Under the pieces are notes generated by a model. It saw only the letters and a program-made list of their open reading frames with translations, was not told where the DNA came from and searched no databases. A DNA stretch of 22,597 nucleotides, from contig JAGBAI010000119.1 in the NCBI GenBank assembly GCA_017939025.1, positions 1 to 22,597 of the forward strand, written 5' to 3'. Below, piece after piece: positions 1 through 8,178 of the stretch. The position numbers and the translations under genes are program-made. Positions within the stretch are counted from its first letter, which is position 1. Each line of letters opens with the position of its first letter. The DNA comes from Oscillospiraceae bacterium. Its GTDB lineage: Bacteria; Bacillota_A; Clostridia; Oscillospirales; Oscillospiraceae.

Positions 1-2275
1 AGACGCCGCAGCCCATGCAGTCCAGAGGAGAAACAGCCATGGTGTACTTGTAGACGCCCTTGCCCTTGCCGGCCTTGACGTCGACCAGACGGGTGCCAGC
101 GGGAGCTGCAGCAGCCTCAGCCTCGGTCAGTGCGTAGGGACGGATGGTAGCATGGGGGCAGACATAAGCACAGTTGTTGCACTGGATGCACTTGGTCTCG
201 TCCCAGTGAGGAACGGTAACAGCGACACCGCGCTTCTCGTAAGCAGCAGCGCCCAGGGGGAACTGACCGTCTTCCAGACCTGCGAAAGCGGAAACGGGCA
301 GGGAGTAGCCGTCCATACGGCCAACGGGATGCAGGATGTTCTTGACGACAGCGACGGTCTCAGGATTGCCTTCCAGCTCGACCTCGGGCTTGTTGTCAAC
401 AGCCTCAGCCCATGCAGCGGGAACGTCGATCTTGACGTAAGCGGTAGCACCGGCATCGATAGCGTCCCAGTTCTTGTCGACGACATCGCGGCCCTTCTTC
501 AGGTAGGACTTCTCAGCAGCATCCTTCATGTACTTGATAGCATCCTCAGCGGGCATGACCTTAGCCAGGGAGAAGAATGCGGACTGCAGGATGGTGTTGG
601 TACGCTTGCCCATGCCGACCTTGATGGCCAGATCGATAGCGTTGATGGTGTACAGCTGGATGTTGTTGTCAGCAATGTAGCGCTTGGAAGCGGCATCCAG
701 ATGATGCTCCAGCTCCTCCAGGCTCCACTGGCAGTTGATCAGGAAGACACCGCCGGGCTTAACGTCCTGAACGATCTTGAAGCCCTTGGTGATGTAGGAG
801 GGGTTATGGCAGGCGACGAAGTCAGCCTTGTTGATGTAGTAAGGAGACTTGATGGCATTGTCACCGAAACGCAGGTGGGAAACGGTTACACCACCAGTCT
901 TCTTGGAGTCATACTGGAAGTAAGCCTGAACGTACTTGTCAGTATGGTCGCCGATGATCTTGATGGAGTTCTTGTTAGCGCCAACGGTGCCGTCGCCGCC
1001 CAGACCCCAGAACTTGCACTCGATGGTGCCGGCAGCTGCGGTGTTGGGGGAGACCTTCTCGTCCAGGGACAGGAAGGTGACGTCGTCAACGATACCCAGA
1101 GTGAACTCTTCCTTGGGCTCGTCCTTAGCCAGCTCTTCGTAAACTGCGAAGAAGGAGGCGGGAGTGGTGTCCTTGGAACCCAGGCCGTAACGACCGCCGA
1201 TAACCTGAACGTTATTGCAGCCGCACTTTGCCAGAGCCATCACGACATCCTGGTACAGGGGCTCGCCCTGAGAGCCGGGCTCCTTGGTACGGTCCAGAAC
1301 AGCGATCTTCTTGACGGTATCGGGGATAGCGGCCAGGAAGTGCTTGGAGGACCAGGGACGGAACAGGCGGACCTTAACCAGGCCAACCTTCTCACCGTGA
1401 GCGTTCAGGTAGTCGATGACTTCTTCGATGACGTCATTGACGGAACCCATAGCCACGATAACGCGGTCTGCATCGGGAGCGCCGTAGTAGTTGAACAGCT
1501 GATAGTTGGTGCCCAGCTTCTCGTTGACCTTGCCCATGTACTTCTCGACCACTTCGGGCAGAGCATTGTAGTACTTGTTGCAAGCTTCGCGATGCTGGAA
1601 GAAGATATCGTCGTTCTCGTGAGAACCACGCATTGCGGGACGCTCGGGGTTCAGGGAGTGCTTCCGGAATTCGGCAACAGCCTCCATGTTGGTCATTTCC
1701 TTCAGATCCTCGTAGTCCCAGATAGCGATCTTCTGGATCTCGTGGGAGGTACGGAAACCGTCGAAGAAGTTCAGGAAGGGAACGCGGCCTTCCAGAGCTG
1801 CCAGGTGAGCAACAGCGCCCAGGTCCATAACTTCCTGAACGTTGGTCTCAGCCAGCATAGCGAAACCGGTCTGACGGCAGGCGTAGACATCGGAGTGGTC
1901 ACCGAAGATGTTCAGAGACTGAGCAGCGACGGTACGGGCGGAGACGTGGAAGACAGAGGGCAGCAGCTCGCCGGCGATCTTGTACATGTTGGGGATCATC
2001 AGCAGCAGACCCTGGGATGCGGTGTAGGTGGTGGTCAGAGCACCGGCGGCCAGAGAGCCGTGGACGGTACCGGCAGCACCAGCCTCAGACTGCATCTCAA
2101 CGACCTTAACGGTATCGCCGAAGATGTTCTTACGACCGGCAGCAGCCCACTGGTCGACGTTGTCAGCCATGGGGCTAGAAGGGGTGATGGGGTAGATGCC
2201 AGCGACTTCAGTAAAAGCGTAGCTGACGTGGGCGGCAGCAGTATTGCCGTCCATGGTTTTAAATTTTCTTGCCAA
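1..2275 (-). CDS. nifJ: Pyruvate:ferredoxin (flavodoxin) oxidoreductase, N-terminal part (C-terminus outside window)
   Basis: Converts pyruvate and CoA to acetyl-CoA, CO2 and reduced ferredoxin, the central oxidative step of anaerobic fermentation, in the cytoplasm. The minus-strand reading frame is open for 758 codons and runs off the window start; family members are about 1170-1190 residues. It opens with MDGNTAAAHVSYAFTEVAGI and YPITPSSPMAD, the PFOR N-terminal thiamine-diphosphate domain. The conserved GGRYGLGSKD segment follows mid-protein. Near the window edge is a ferredoxin-type cluster motif CIQCNNCAYVCPHA, and a second (DCMGCGV) is cut by the edge. I chose the TTG start at 2275 because AGGAGG lies 8 bases upstream; an in-frame ATG at 2254 is the alternative but would sit far from that site. 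Codons are highly biased (CGT, GGT, GCT, and C-ending GAC, AAC, ATC), typical of strong expression. Identification is firm. Confidence 0.97.
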   Translation of the reverse strand, partial: MARKFKTMDGNTAAAHVSYAFTEVAGIYPITPSSPMADNVDQWAAAGRKNIFGDTVKVVEMQSEAGAAGTVHGSLAAGALTTTYTASQGLLLMIPNMYKIAGELLPSVFHVSARTVAAQSLNIFGDHSDVYACRQTGFAMLAETNVQEVMDLGAVAHLAALEGRVPFLNFFDGFRTSHEIQKIAIWDYEDLKEMTNMEAVAEFRKHSLNPERPAMRGSHENDDIFFQHREACNKYYNALPEVVEKYMGKVNEKLGTNYQLFNYYGAPDADRVIVAMGSVNDVIEEVIDYLNAHGEKVGLVKVRLFRPWSSKHFLAAIPDTVKKIAVLDRTKEPGSQGEPLYQDVVMALAKCGCNNVQVIGGRYGLGSKDTTPASFFAVYEELAKDEPKEEFTLGIVDDVTFLSLDEKVSPNTAAAGTIECKFWGLGGDGTVGANKNSIKIIGDHTDKYVQAYFQYDSKKTGGVTVSHLRFGDNAIKSPYYINKADFVACHNPSYITKGFKIVQDVKPGGVFLINCQWSLEELEHHLDAASKRYIADNNIQLYTINAIDLAIKVGMGKRTNTILQSAFFSLAKVMPAEDAIKYMKDAAEKSYLKKGRDVVDKNWDAIDAGATAYVKIDVPAAWAEAVDNKPEVELEGNPETVAVVKNILHPVGRMDGYSLPVSAFAGLEDGQFPLGAAAYEKRGVAVTVPHWDETKCIQCNNCAYVCPHATIRPYALTEAEAAAAPAGTRLVDVKAGKGKGVYKYTMAVSPLDCMGCGV

Positions 2276-2315
2276 AACGAAATACCTCCTAAAGTATTCA
2301 ATTTTTGTCCTAAGT

Positions 2316-2344
2316 ATCATACCACTTTCTCACTCGTTTGTAAA
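2316..2344 (-). promoter_or_regulatory. Promoter of the pyruvate:ferredoxin oxidoreductase gene
   Basis: On the minus strand, TTTACA (2344-2339) and TATGAT (2321-2316) are separated by exactly 17 bases, a good housekeeping-sigma promoter. It sits about 40 bases upstream of the TTG start and its AGGAGG site. Confidence 0.8.
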
Positions 2345-2468
2345 GCCATCAATCGACCCCGCTGGATAAAATTCATGTTTTTCAACAAGAATGTGGCTGG
2401 AAATCTGTACAGCTTGCGCTATTACTGGAAACAATTGGATGCTCACGCCGAAACAGGAGGAATAATAG

Positions 2469-2497
2469 TTGACGGAAAAGAGAAGTTTCGGTATACT
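2469..2497 (+). promoter_or_regulatory. Promoter of the comM/yifB gene
   Basis: TTGACG (2469-2474) and TATACT (2492-2497) with a 17-base spacer, 27 bases before the ATG. Diverges from the PFOR promoter, so the 248-base gap holds two outward promoters. Confidence 0.8.
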
Positions 2498-2523
2498 ATA
2501 AAGTTATAAGGAGAGATGCGGCT

Positions 2524-4038
2524 ATGAATTGCAGTGTAAAAACCCTTTCCATAACAGGTATCAACGGCAGTCTTGTGACAGCGGAAAGCTTCCTTTCCGG
2601 CGGTTTGCCGGGATTCGATATTGTGGGACTTCCCGATGCGGCGGTGAAGGAGGCCCGGGATCGGGTCCGGGCTGCGGCGAAGAGCAGTGGTCTGGGGTTC
2701 CACAATGGACATATCACCGTGAATCTGGCACCTGCGGGTCTTAAAAAAATGGGAACGCATTTTGACTTGCCGATTCTTCTGAGTATTTTGTGCGCGCTGG
2801 GAGAGGTGCGCCGTCCCAGGTCAGACAGCGCGTTTATTGGTGAAGTCAGCCTGGATGGGCAGATCCGCAGTGTATCCGGTGTACTGCCTATGGCTCTGGC
2901 TGCCAAGAAAGCAGGGATTCGAGCTTTATTCGTTCCTGCGGATAATGCCGCAGAGGCAACATTGGCACGAGGACCTGCTGTTATCCCGGTTCGCACGGTT
3001 CGGGAGCTGGCTGATGGACTCAATGGACTTACAGCTCTTCCGGAGGAACCCCTTTGGCTTCCGGAAAAGCAGTTGACAGCCGAGCTGGATTTTAAGGATG
3101 TCCTGGGACAGGAGAACGTTAAGCGGGCTCTGGAGGTTGCGGCGGCTGGCAGCCATAATGTACTGCTGATCGGCCCACCCGGCTCCGGTAAAAGTATGCT
3201 CAGTAAGCGGCTGCCATCCATTCTTCCGGATATGACCTGGGAGGAATCGCTGGAGGTCAGCCAGATCTATTCCATAATGGGGCATCTGGACGCGAAGCAT
3301 CCTTTGGTGACCCGCAGACCCTTCCGGTCGCCCCACCATACAGTGTCCAATGCGGGCCTGTCCGGCGGTGGAACCAATCCCAGGCCCGGTGAGATTTCCA
3401 TGGCCCATAAGGGCGTGCTGTTTCTGGACGAAATGCCCGAATTCCGTAAGGATACCCTGGATATGATGCGCCAGCCGCTGGAGGATGGTAAGGTGACCAT
3501 TTCCCGGGTTTCCGGCGCGGTGACCTATCCTGCGGAGTTTATGCTGGTGTGTGCAATGAATCCATGCAAATGCGGCTGGTATGGAGATCCGTCCAACCGA
3601 TGCCGCTGCACAGCCCGGGAGGTGGAAAACTACCGCAGCCGGATCTCTGGCCCTCTGCTGGACCGGATCGATATTGTGGTGGAGGTTCCTTCGGTGCACT
3701 TCGAAGATCTGCGCAGGAGGGCAGAAGCGGAGCTTTCTGCCTCAGTAAAGGAGCGTGTCAATGCAGCCCGGAGGGTTCAAAATGAACGTTACGGCTCCGG
3801 TGGCATGTGTAATGCCCGGATGGGCCCCCAGCAGATGCGGGAATACTGTAATCTGGATGAAGAATGCTCGGAACTGATGAGGAATGCTTTCGAGGTTATG
3901 GGATTGACTGCCAGAAGTTATGACCGTATTTTAAAGGTAGCAAGAACTGTTGCGGATCTGGAAGGAAGTAAAGAGATTCAGCCTCAGCATATTGCGGAAG
4001 CGATTCAGTATAGAGCTGTAAATATAGGAAACAGATAA
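2524..4038 (+). CDS. comM: YifB/ComM family magnesium-chelatase-like AAA+ ATPase
   Basis: ComM-type hexameric helicases promote branch migration during natural transformation in Gram-negative species; the role of the Firmicutes homologues is less certain. The protein is 504 residues, the usual family length. The N-terminal ChlI-like domain (about 1-170) begins with the typical VKTLSITGINGSLVTAE. A magnesium-chelatase-type AAA+ domain follows, with Walker A GPPGSGKS at 217-224 and Walker B GVLFLDEM near 297-304. A Cys cluster (C348, C350, C360, C362, in NPCKCGWYGDPSNRCRC) is characteristic of YifB. A C-terminal Mg-chelatase lid (about 400-504) ends the protein. The ATG at 2524 is preceded by AAGGAGAG at 2508-2515. 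It is a single gene under its own promoter. The gap to thiI contains an imperfect hairpin, so co-transcription is possible but not shown. Confidence 0.95.
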   Translation: MNCSVKTLSITGINGSLVTAESFLSGGLPGFDIVGLPDAAVKEARDRVRAAAKSSGLGFHNGHITVNLAPAGLKKMGTHFDLPILLSILCALGEVRRPRSDSAFIGEVSLDGQIRSVSGVLPMALAAKKAGIRALFVPADNAAEATLARGPAVIPVRTVRELADGLNGLTALPEEPLWLPEKQLTAELDFKDVLGQENVKRALEVAAAGSHNVLLIGPPGSGKSMLSKRLPSILPDMTWEESLEVSQIYSIMGHLDAKHPLVTRRPFRSPHHTVSNAGLSGGGTNPRPGEISMAHKGVLFLDEMPEFRKDTLDMMRQPLEDGKVTISRVSGAVTYPAEFMLVCAMNPCKCGWYGDPSNRCRCTAREVENYRSRISGPLLDRIDIVVEVPSVHFEDLRRRAEAELSASVKERVNAARRVQNERYGSGGMCNARMGPQQMREYCNLDEECSELMRNAFEVMGLTARSYDRILKVARTVADLEGSKEIQPQHIAEAIQYRAVNIGNR

Positions 4039-4045
4039 AAACTTG

Positions 4046-4109
4046 GGCGCGGAGTATGAAGCTTTATGGAACGTCATAATTTCAACCATAGCGCTACGCT
4101 CCGCACGCC
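4046..4109. repeat. Imperfect hairpin between comM and thiI
   Basis: GGCG plus CGGAG (4046-4054) can pair with CTCCG, a two-base bulge, then CGCC (4099-4109). TATGG (4065-4069) pairs with CCATA (4086-4090) further in. It lacks a following T-run, so it is not a classic terminator. Its right arm (GCTACGCTCCGCACGCC) resembles the arm downstream of tex near 8484-8505, hinting at a small intergenic repeat family. Function unknown. Confidence 0.45.
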
Positions 4110-4139
4110 AAATCCTACACTATAATTGAGGTATTTATA

Positions 4140-5333
4140 ATGAAAGAGATTTTTTTGCTAAAGTTGGGCGAGATCGTCCTGAAGGGTGCAAACAAGCGCC
4201 AGTTTGAGTCCCGCCTGCGGCAGAATGTCCGCCGCCGTATGAAACTGTACGGTAATTTTGATGTGTATCTGATGCAGTCCACACTTTATGTGGAACCCAT
4301 GGATGAGGAATGTGATGTGGATGGTGCCTGGGAGGCCTGCCGCAGTATTTTCGGTGTGGTGAGCCTGTGCCGCTGCCGGCCCTGTGAAAAGAATCTGGAT
4401 GCTATCTTTGAGGCTGTTGAAAATTATCTGGGCGACGATCTGGATTGTGCAAAGTCCTTTAAGGTGGAAAGTAAGCGTTCTGATAAGCGCTTCCCTCTGA
4501 CCTCCATCCAGCTGTCTCAGGAAATCGGCGGACGGCTGGCAGAGGCACATCCGAATGTTGCGGTGGATGTGCGTCATCCTGACTATACAGTATTTGTGGA
4601 AGTCCGGGATCTGGCAGCCTATGTCCATGGCCCTGCGGAGCCTGGTGCCGGCGGCCTGCCTACCGGTGTGGGCGGCCGGGCAATGATCCTGCTTTCCGGT
4701 GGTATTGATTCTCCTGTGGCTGCCTATATGATTGGCAAGCGGGGTGTGGAAATTGAGGCGGTTCACTTTTTCTCCTATCCCTATACCTCTCAGCTGGCAA
4801 AGGATAAGGTAGTGGAGCTGGCACGGCTGGTAACAAAGTATACGGGAAAAATGACTGTAAACGTAGTCTCCTTTACCGAAATTCAGGAGGCTATCCGGGA
4901 CAATTGTCCTGAGGAATTCTTTACCCTGATCATGCGCCGGTTCATGATGGAGATTTCCCAGCGTATTGCCCGAAATGACGGCTGTGGAGCCCTGATCACC
5001 GGTGAGAATCTGGGTCAGGTTGCTTCCCAGACCATGGAAGCCATGGCTGTTACCGGCGCAGTGGTAGATATGCCTATTTTCATGCCTCTGATCGGTATGG
5101 ATAAAGAAGAAATCGTGACCATTGCCCGGAAGATCGGCACACTGGAAACCTCTATCCTGCCTTATGAGGACTGCTGCACCGTCTTTACGCCCAAGCATCC
5201 CAAGACTAAACCTACCATTGCCCAGTTGCTGGATGCGGAGAAGACGCTTGACAGGGAAGTGCTGATCCAGCGGGCCCTGGAAAATATCGAGAAAATCAAG
5301 GTGAATTATCATGACGATGAGCCTTTGCTCTGA
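4140..5333 (+). CDS. thiI: tRNA uracil 4-sulfurtransferase ThiI
   Basis: Adenylates U8 of tRNA and transfers persulfide sulfur to make 4-thiouridine; the family can also serve thiazole (thiamine) synthesis. The protein has 397 residues, the length of ThiI forms without a C-terminal rhodanese domain. It has an N-terminal ferredoxin-like region (about 1-60), a THUMP domain (about 60-165, with RFPLTSIQLSQEIG near 117-130) and a PP-loop ATPase with SGGIDS at 186-191. C345/C346 lie in YEDCCTVFTPKHPKTKP, where family members carry the catalytic cysteine. The ATG follows a modest GAGG at 4128-4131. Its last 23 bases overlap pncC, so the two are very probably one transcript. No cysteine desulfurase gene adjoins it, although thiI often has one beside it in Firmicutes. 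Confidence 0.96.
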   Translation: MKEIFLLKLGEIVLKGANKRQFESRLRQNVRRRMKLYGNFDVYLMQSTLYVEPMDEECDVDGAWEACRSIFGVVSLCRCRPCEKNLDAIFEAVENYLGDDLDCAKSFKVESKRSDKRFPLTSIQLSQEIGGRLAEAHPNVAVDVRHPDYTVFVEVRDLAAYVHGPAEPGAGGLPTGVGGRAMILLSGGIDSPVAAYMIGKRGVEIEAVHFFSYPYTSQLAKDKVVELARLVTKYTGKMTVNVVSFTEIQEAIRDNCPEEFFTLIMRRFMMEISQRIARNDGCGALITGENLGQVASQTMEAMAVTGAVVDMPIFMPLIGMDKEEIVTIARKIGTLETSILPYEDCCTVFTPKHPKTKPTIAQLLDAEKTLDREVLIQRALENIEKIKVNYHDDEPLL

Positions 5334-5781
5334 TGTCCTGCAAACACTATCTGGTAAGACCCTGGTTACGTCGGAAAGCCTTACCGGCGGCGGCATCGGC
5401 GCGGCCCTGACAGCGATTCCCGGCAGCAGTTCGGTGTATAAGGGTGGTGTTATTTGCTACACCAATTGGGTAAAAGAAAACATCCTCGGCGTTCCCGGGG
5501 ATGTTCTTGAAAAGTACGGTGCGGTATCTGAACCCACGGCCAAGGCCATGGCTGAAGGTGTGCGGAAGCTTTTGAAAGCAGATATCGCTGTTTCCGTTAC
5601 CGGTCTGGCGGGGCCCGGAGGAGATGAATTCGGAAATCCGGTTGGTACGGTATGTATCGGTTATGCGGATCTGAGACAAAGCTTTGCTGGAACCTATCAT
5701 TTTGAAGGAGAACGGGAAGCGGTTCGGACGCAGACGATTGAACAGGCTCTGCGGCTTGTTCTGAAAAACAATCAGAGCTGA
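5311..5781 (+). CDS. pncC: Nicotinamide-nucleotide amidohydrolase, stand-alone CinA C-terminal domain
   Basis: Hydrolyses nicotinamide mononucleotide to nicotinate mononucleotide plus ammonia, recycling pyridine nucleotide. The 156-residue protein is only the CinA C-terminal (PncC) domain; the N-terminal MoCF-like COG1058 domain of full CinA is absent. Visible motifs are SESLTGGGIGAALTAIPGSS (21-40), VYKGGVICYTNWVK (42-55), AVSEPTAKAMAEG (71-83) and TGLAGPGG (97-104), all typical. It starts inside thiI (23-base overlap) with AAGGTGA at 5298-5304 as ribosome site; a second ATG lies two codons later. A strong bidirectional terminator follows the stop, so it ends its operon. Confidence 0.93.
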   Translation: MTMSLCSDVLQTLSGKTLVTSESLTGGGIGAALTAIPGSSSVYKGGVICYTNWVKENILGVPGDVLEKYGAVSEPTAKAMAEGVRKLLKADIAVSVTGLAGPGGDEFGNPVGTVCIGYADLRQSFAGTYHFEGEREAVRTQTIEQALRLVLKNNQS

Positions 5782-5834
5782 AAACAGTTCGCTGCACAAT
5801 CAGTGACTTTTTTCTGAAAAAGAGGGAATAAAAA

Positions 5835-5864
5835 GGAAGCCTGTCGTTTGACAGGCTTCCTTTT
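5835..5864. terminator. Bidirectional rho-independent terminator between pncC and the LRR gene
   Basis: Perfect 11-bp stem GGAAGCCTGTC (5835-5845) / GACAGGCTTCC (5850-5860) with a 4-base loop. A T-run follows on the plus strand and an A-run precedes it (T-run on the minus strand). It serves the two convergent genes. Confidence 0.92.
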
Positions 5865-5873
5865 GTTGTGTTG

Positions 5874-7595
5874 TTATGCGGTGGGGTCGTAGTTTACAAT
5901 GATGTCCTTATCCCGGAGGGCGGAAACATCGGGGATGGCGTTGCCGAAGACGTTGACCTGCACCATACAGTAGCAGTTGGCCAGCTGATCAATGTTGGTC
6001 AGCAGATTGTAGTCCATATATACATGGGTCAGTTGCTGCATATTCTTCAAACTATTGATATCGGTCAAAGCATTGTAAGAACCATCAATAGTCGTCAGAC
6101 CACAGCCATCAGGCCAGGCAGGCAAGGAGGCAATCTGGTTGGAGGAGAAGTCAAAGACTTTCAGATTGGTCAGTGTGCTCAGCGCGGAGATATCAGTGAT
6201 GGTGTTGCTGGCGATGCTCAGATTGGTCAGTTCCGTGTTGCCTTTGAGCAGGGAAACGTCGGTCAGATCATTGTAATCCACAGACAGATGGCTCAGCAGG
6301 GGCAGCTTCTCCATGCCGCTCAAGCTGCTTATGTTATTGTTGTCAGCTTCCAGATGGTTCAGACGGACACAGCTGCTGATGGGGGACAGGGAAGTCAGAG
6401 CGTTGAAATTGACACACAGTTTTACCAGATTAGGCAGACTGGATAAAGCGCTCAGATCGGTAACCGCGTTGTGGTTCAGATTGATCTCGTTCAGCGTGGT
6501 CATGGGGGTCAGAACATCCAGATTTCGCAGGGTATTGTTGCTCAGATCCAGATAGGTCAGATACTGGGCACCGGCCAGACCTTCGATGGTACTTAGGCTG
6601 CAGCCGGACATGGTCAGGCTGGAAAGGCTGGACAGGGAAGACAGAACGCTCATATCCTCCACAGGGAATTTACTGCCGGTCAGATCCAGCACAACCAGCT
6701 TGGCGAGGGTGGACAGATGACTCAGAGAATCAATGGTGGCATTGTGGATGGTCAGTGTGGTCAGATAGGGCATCAGCGTCAGATCACAGAAGGTAGTAAC
6801 ACCTTCCGGTGCGGTAAATTCCGTGATCTCCCACAGTTGGTTGGTGTAGATTTTGTCATCGTCGTCTGCGCCAATCTGCTGGCGGATCGCAGCCTCCATA
6901 ACAGCATCTGTAAAAGTGACTTCTTCGATGATGCCGGTGATGGTGAAGCCCAGAACCGTAACAGGGCTGACAAGACCGCTTTCGGAAATGGCAATGGCAT
7001 AAACAGTGGTCTCGCCGGCAGGCAGGGTGATGGCACCGTTATACAGGGAACCGGCGATAGAAGGATAGGTTCCGTCGGTAGTATAGAAAATATACTTTGC
7101 TTCAGCGGATGTCAGATGGATATCCATATACTGGCTGTAATAGCCGGGCTCAAAATCAGATGCGGGAGCGGCTGGGCGCAGGGCGTCCAGTTCGGCCTTA
7201 ATGGAAGGGTCTGCCACATTTGCCAGCAGTGCCACAGCATCCAGAAGCTTATCCTGTTCCACGAAAGTCTTACACAGGGCGGTATACAGCTCGGGTGTTG
7301 GATTATCGTGAATGGCAGAGGTAAGCGTCAGTTCTGCTTTTGTGTAGTTTCCGTCCTGCTTGTACTGATTTGCCAGCTCAATGGCAACATTTTTATCGTG
7401 CCCGGAAAAGCTGTAAGCAGCATCATAGAACATGGCAGACAGACGGGAGTTTCCGTGCTCGTCCTGAAACCGGGCCTGAGACAGCAGACTGTCCCGGGTA
7501 AATTCCCGGTCATAGCTGAACAGATACCAGCCGATGCTGGCCACGATCAGCACAAACAGCAGAACCGGCACCAGAAAATGGGTCAATTTCTTCAT
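5874..7595 (-). CDS. Membrane-anchored TPR / chitobiase-C-like / leucine-rich-repeat protein
   Basis: Function unknown; probably a surface or periplasm-equivalent binding protein. The 573-residue protein starts MKKLTHFLVPVLLFVLIVAS, one N-terminal transmembrane anchor (about 7-26) with no lipobox. Residues about 36-130 form helical TPR-like units (DGNYTKAELTLTSAIHDNPT). Residues about 145-210 resemble a chitobiase/hexosaminidase C-terminal domain (YIFYTTDGTYPS, LPAGETTVYAIAIS). Next is an internalin-like cap (FTDAVMEAAIRQQIG) and about 13 leucine-rich repeats of 22 residues to the end (LTYLDLSNNTLRNLDV type). No sortase motif is seen. The ATG at 7595 has GGAGT 7 bases upstream; the longer frame from 7628 would overlap the promoter -10, so I reject it. 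Monocistronic: own promoter and a terminator after the stop. Confidence 0.85.
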   Translation of the reverse strand: MKKLTHFLVPVLLFVLIVASIGWYLFSYDREFTRDSLLSQARFQDEHGNSRLSAMFYDAAYSFSGHDKNVAIELANQYKQDGNYTKAELTLTSAIHDNPTPELYTALCKTFVEQDKLLDAVALLANVADPSIKAELDALRPAAPASDFEPGYYSQYMDIHLTSAEAKYIFYTTDGTYPSIAGSLYNGAITLPAGETTVYAIAISESGLVSPVTVLGFTITGIIEEVTFTDAVMEAAIRQQIGADDDDKIYTNQLWEITEFTAPEGVTTFCDLTLMPYLTTLTIHNATIDSLSHLSTLAKLVVLDLTGSKFPVEDMSVLSSLSSLSSLTMSGCSLSTIEGLAGAQYLTYLDLSNNTLRNLDVLTPMTTLNEINLNHNAVTDLSALSSLPNLVKLCVNFNALTSLSPISSCVRLNHLEADNNNISSLSGMEKLPLLSHLSVDYNDLTDVSLLKGNTELTNLSIASNTITDISALSTLTNLKVFDFSSNQIASLPAWPDGCGLTTIDGSYNALTDINSLKNMQQLTHVYMDYNLLTNIDQLANCYCMVQVNVFGNAIPDVSALRDKDIIVNYDPTA

Positions 7596-7627
7596 ATAAT
7601 TACTCCGTTTCAAGAGAATCTCAAGCA

Positions 7628-7656
7628 ATTATACAATAACTGCCCCATAAAGTCAA
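7628..7656 (-). promoter_or_regulatory. Promoter of the LRR protein gene
   Basis: Minus-strand TTGACT (7656-7651), a 17-base spacer and a perfect TATAAT (7633-7628), about 33 bases before the chosen ATG. This also fixes the start codon choice. Confidence 0.85.
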
Positions 7657-7743
7657 GTATCGGGGAAAACGTTACAAATTCCTAACATTTGACGCATTTA
7701 TGTCAACCATAAGAAGCGGTAACTCCGGTGATGAGGAGGTAAA

Positions 7744-8178
7744 TTACTCCTGCTCCAGTGTATTCAGCCGCTTTTTATAAATGTAAGAGCAAAGACTCAA
7801 TACACCAAAGGCCAGAACGAAGACGGACAGTCCCAGAATCAAGCTGGAATAGAGTGTGTTCGGTTTTTCTAATCTGGTCAGCTGGCTGTATTCAGTGATG
7901 CCGACGATCAAACCGGCAACGGAGCTGTACATCAGATTGGTTCCAACTCTGGGCTTTAGATTGCGATCCCAGATTCCATTTTTCAGGCATCTGATCAGAA
8001 TATAAATGCTGACGATCCAGAGACAGATGACTTCACCCAGAATGTGATCCAGGTATCCGCCAATCAGGATCTGCCCCACGATGGCGATGGACAGTAGCCA
8101 GAAGATAAGCCAGAATGCGTTGTGTTCAATTTGCAGCAGCTTTTGCTCCTGCATTTCGTCAAGGTTACTTTTCTTCAT
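7744..8178 (-). CDS. Four-helix membrane protein coupled to an Xre regulator (DUF6773-like)
   Basis: Function unknown. The 144-residue protein starts MKKSNLDEMQEQKLLQIEHN and has four predicted membrane segments, around AFWLIFWLLSIAIVGQILIG, EVICLWIVSIYILIRCL, LMYSSVAGLIVGI and SLILGLSVFVLAFGVLSLC. The charged loop GIWDRNLKPRVG lies between helices 2 and 3. The arrangement of a short Cro/C1-type regulator followed by a small multi-pass protein is common in Clostridia and Bacilli, where such partners are labelled DUF6773; that label is from memory. The ATG at 8178 overlaps the end of the xre gene by 14 bases and has GGAGGAGG just upstream, so translation is coupled. A longer in-frame extension upstream lies wholly inside the regulator gene and is not credible. 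Confidence 0.8.
   Translation of the reverse strand: MKKSNLDEMQEQKLLQIEHNAFWLIFWLLSIAIVGQILIGGYLDHILGEVICLWIVSIYILIRCLKNGIWDRNLKPRVGTNLMYSSVAGLIVGITEYSQLTRLEKPNTLYSSLILGLSVFVLAFGVLSLCSYIYKKRLNTLEQE

Noticed and set aside
152..2509. A 785-codon open frame on the plus strand
   Set aside because: It is antisense to PFOR, whose minus-strand translation matches the family throughout, with cluster-binding cysteines. The plus frame yields a low-complexity D/V/L/G-rich product with no known motif, runs through the PFOR promoter and has no ribosome site.
4121..4126. TATAAT just before thiI
   Set aside because: It would start the RNA only a few bases before the ATG, inside the ribosome site region, and has no -35.
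7629..7743. Short inverted repeat TTGAC-N8-GTCAA and an AGGAG/CTCCT palindrome at the 3' end of the membrane-protein gene
   Set aside because: Both are short and neither has a T-run or correct spacing to call a terminator or operator.
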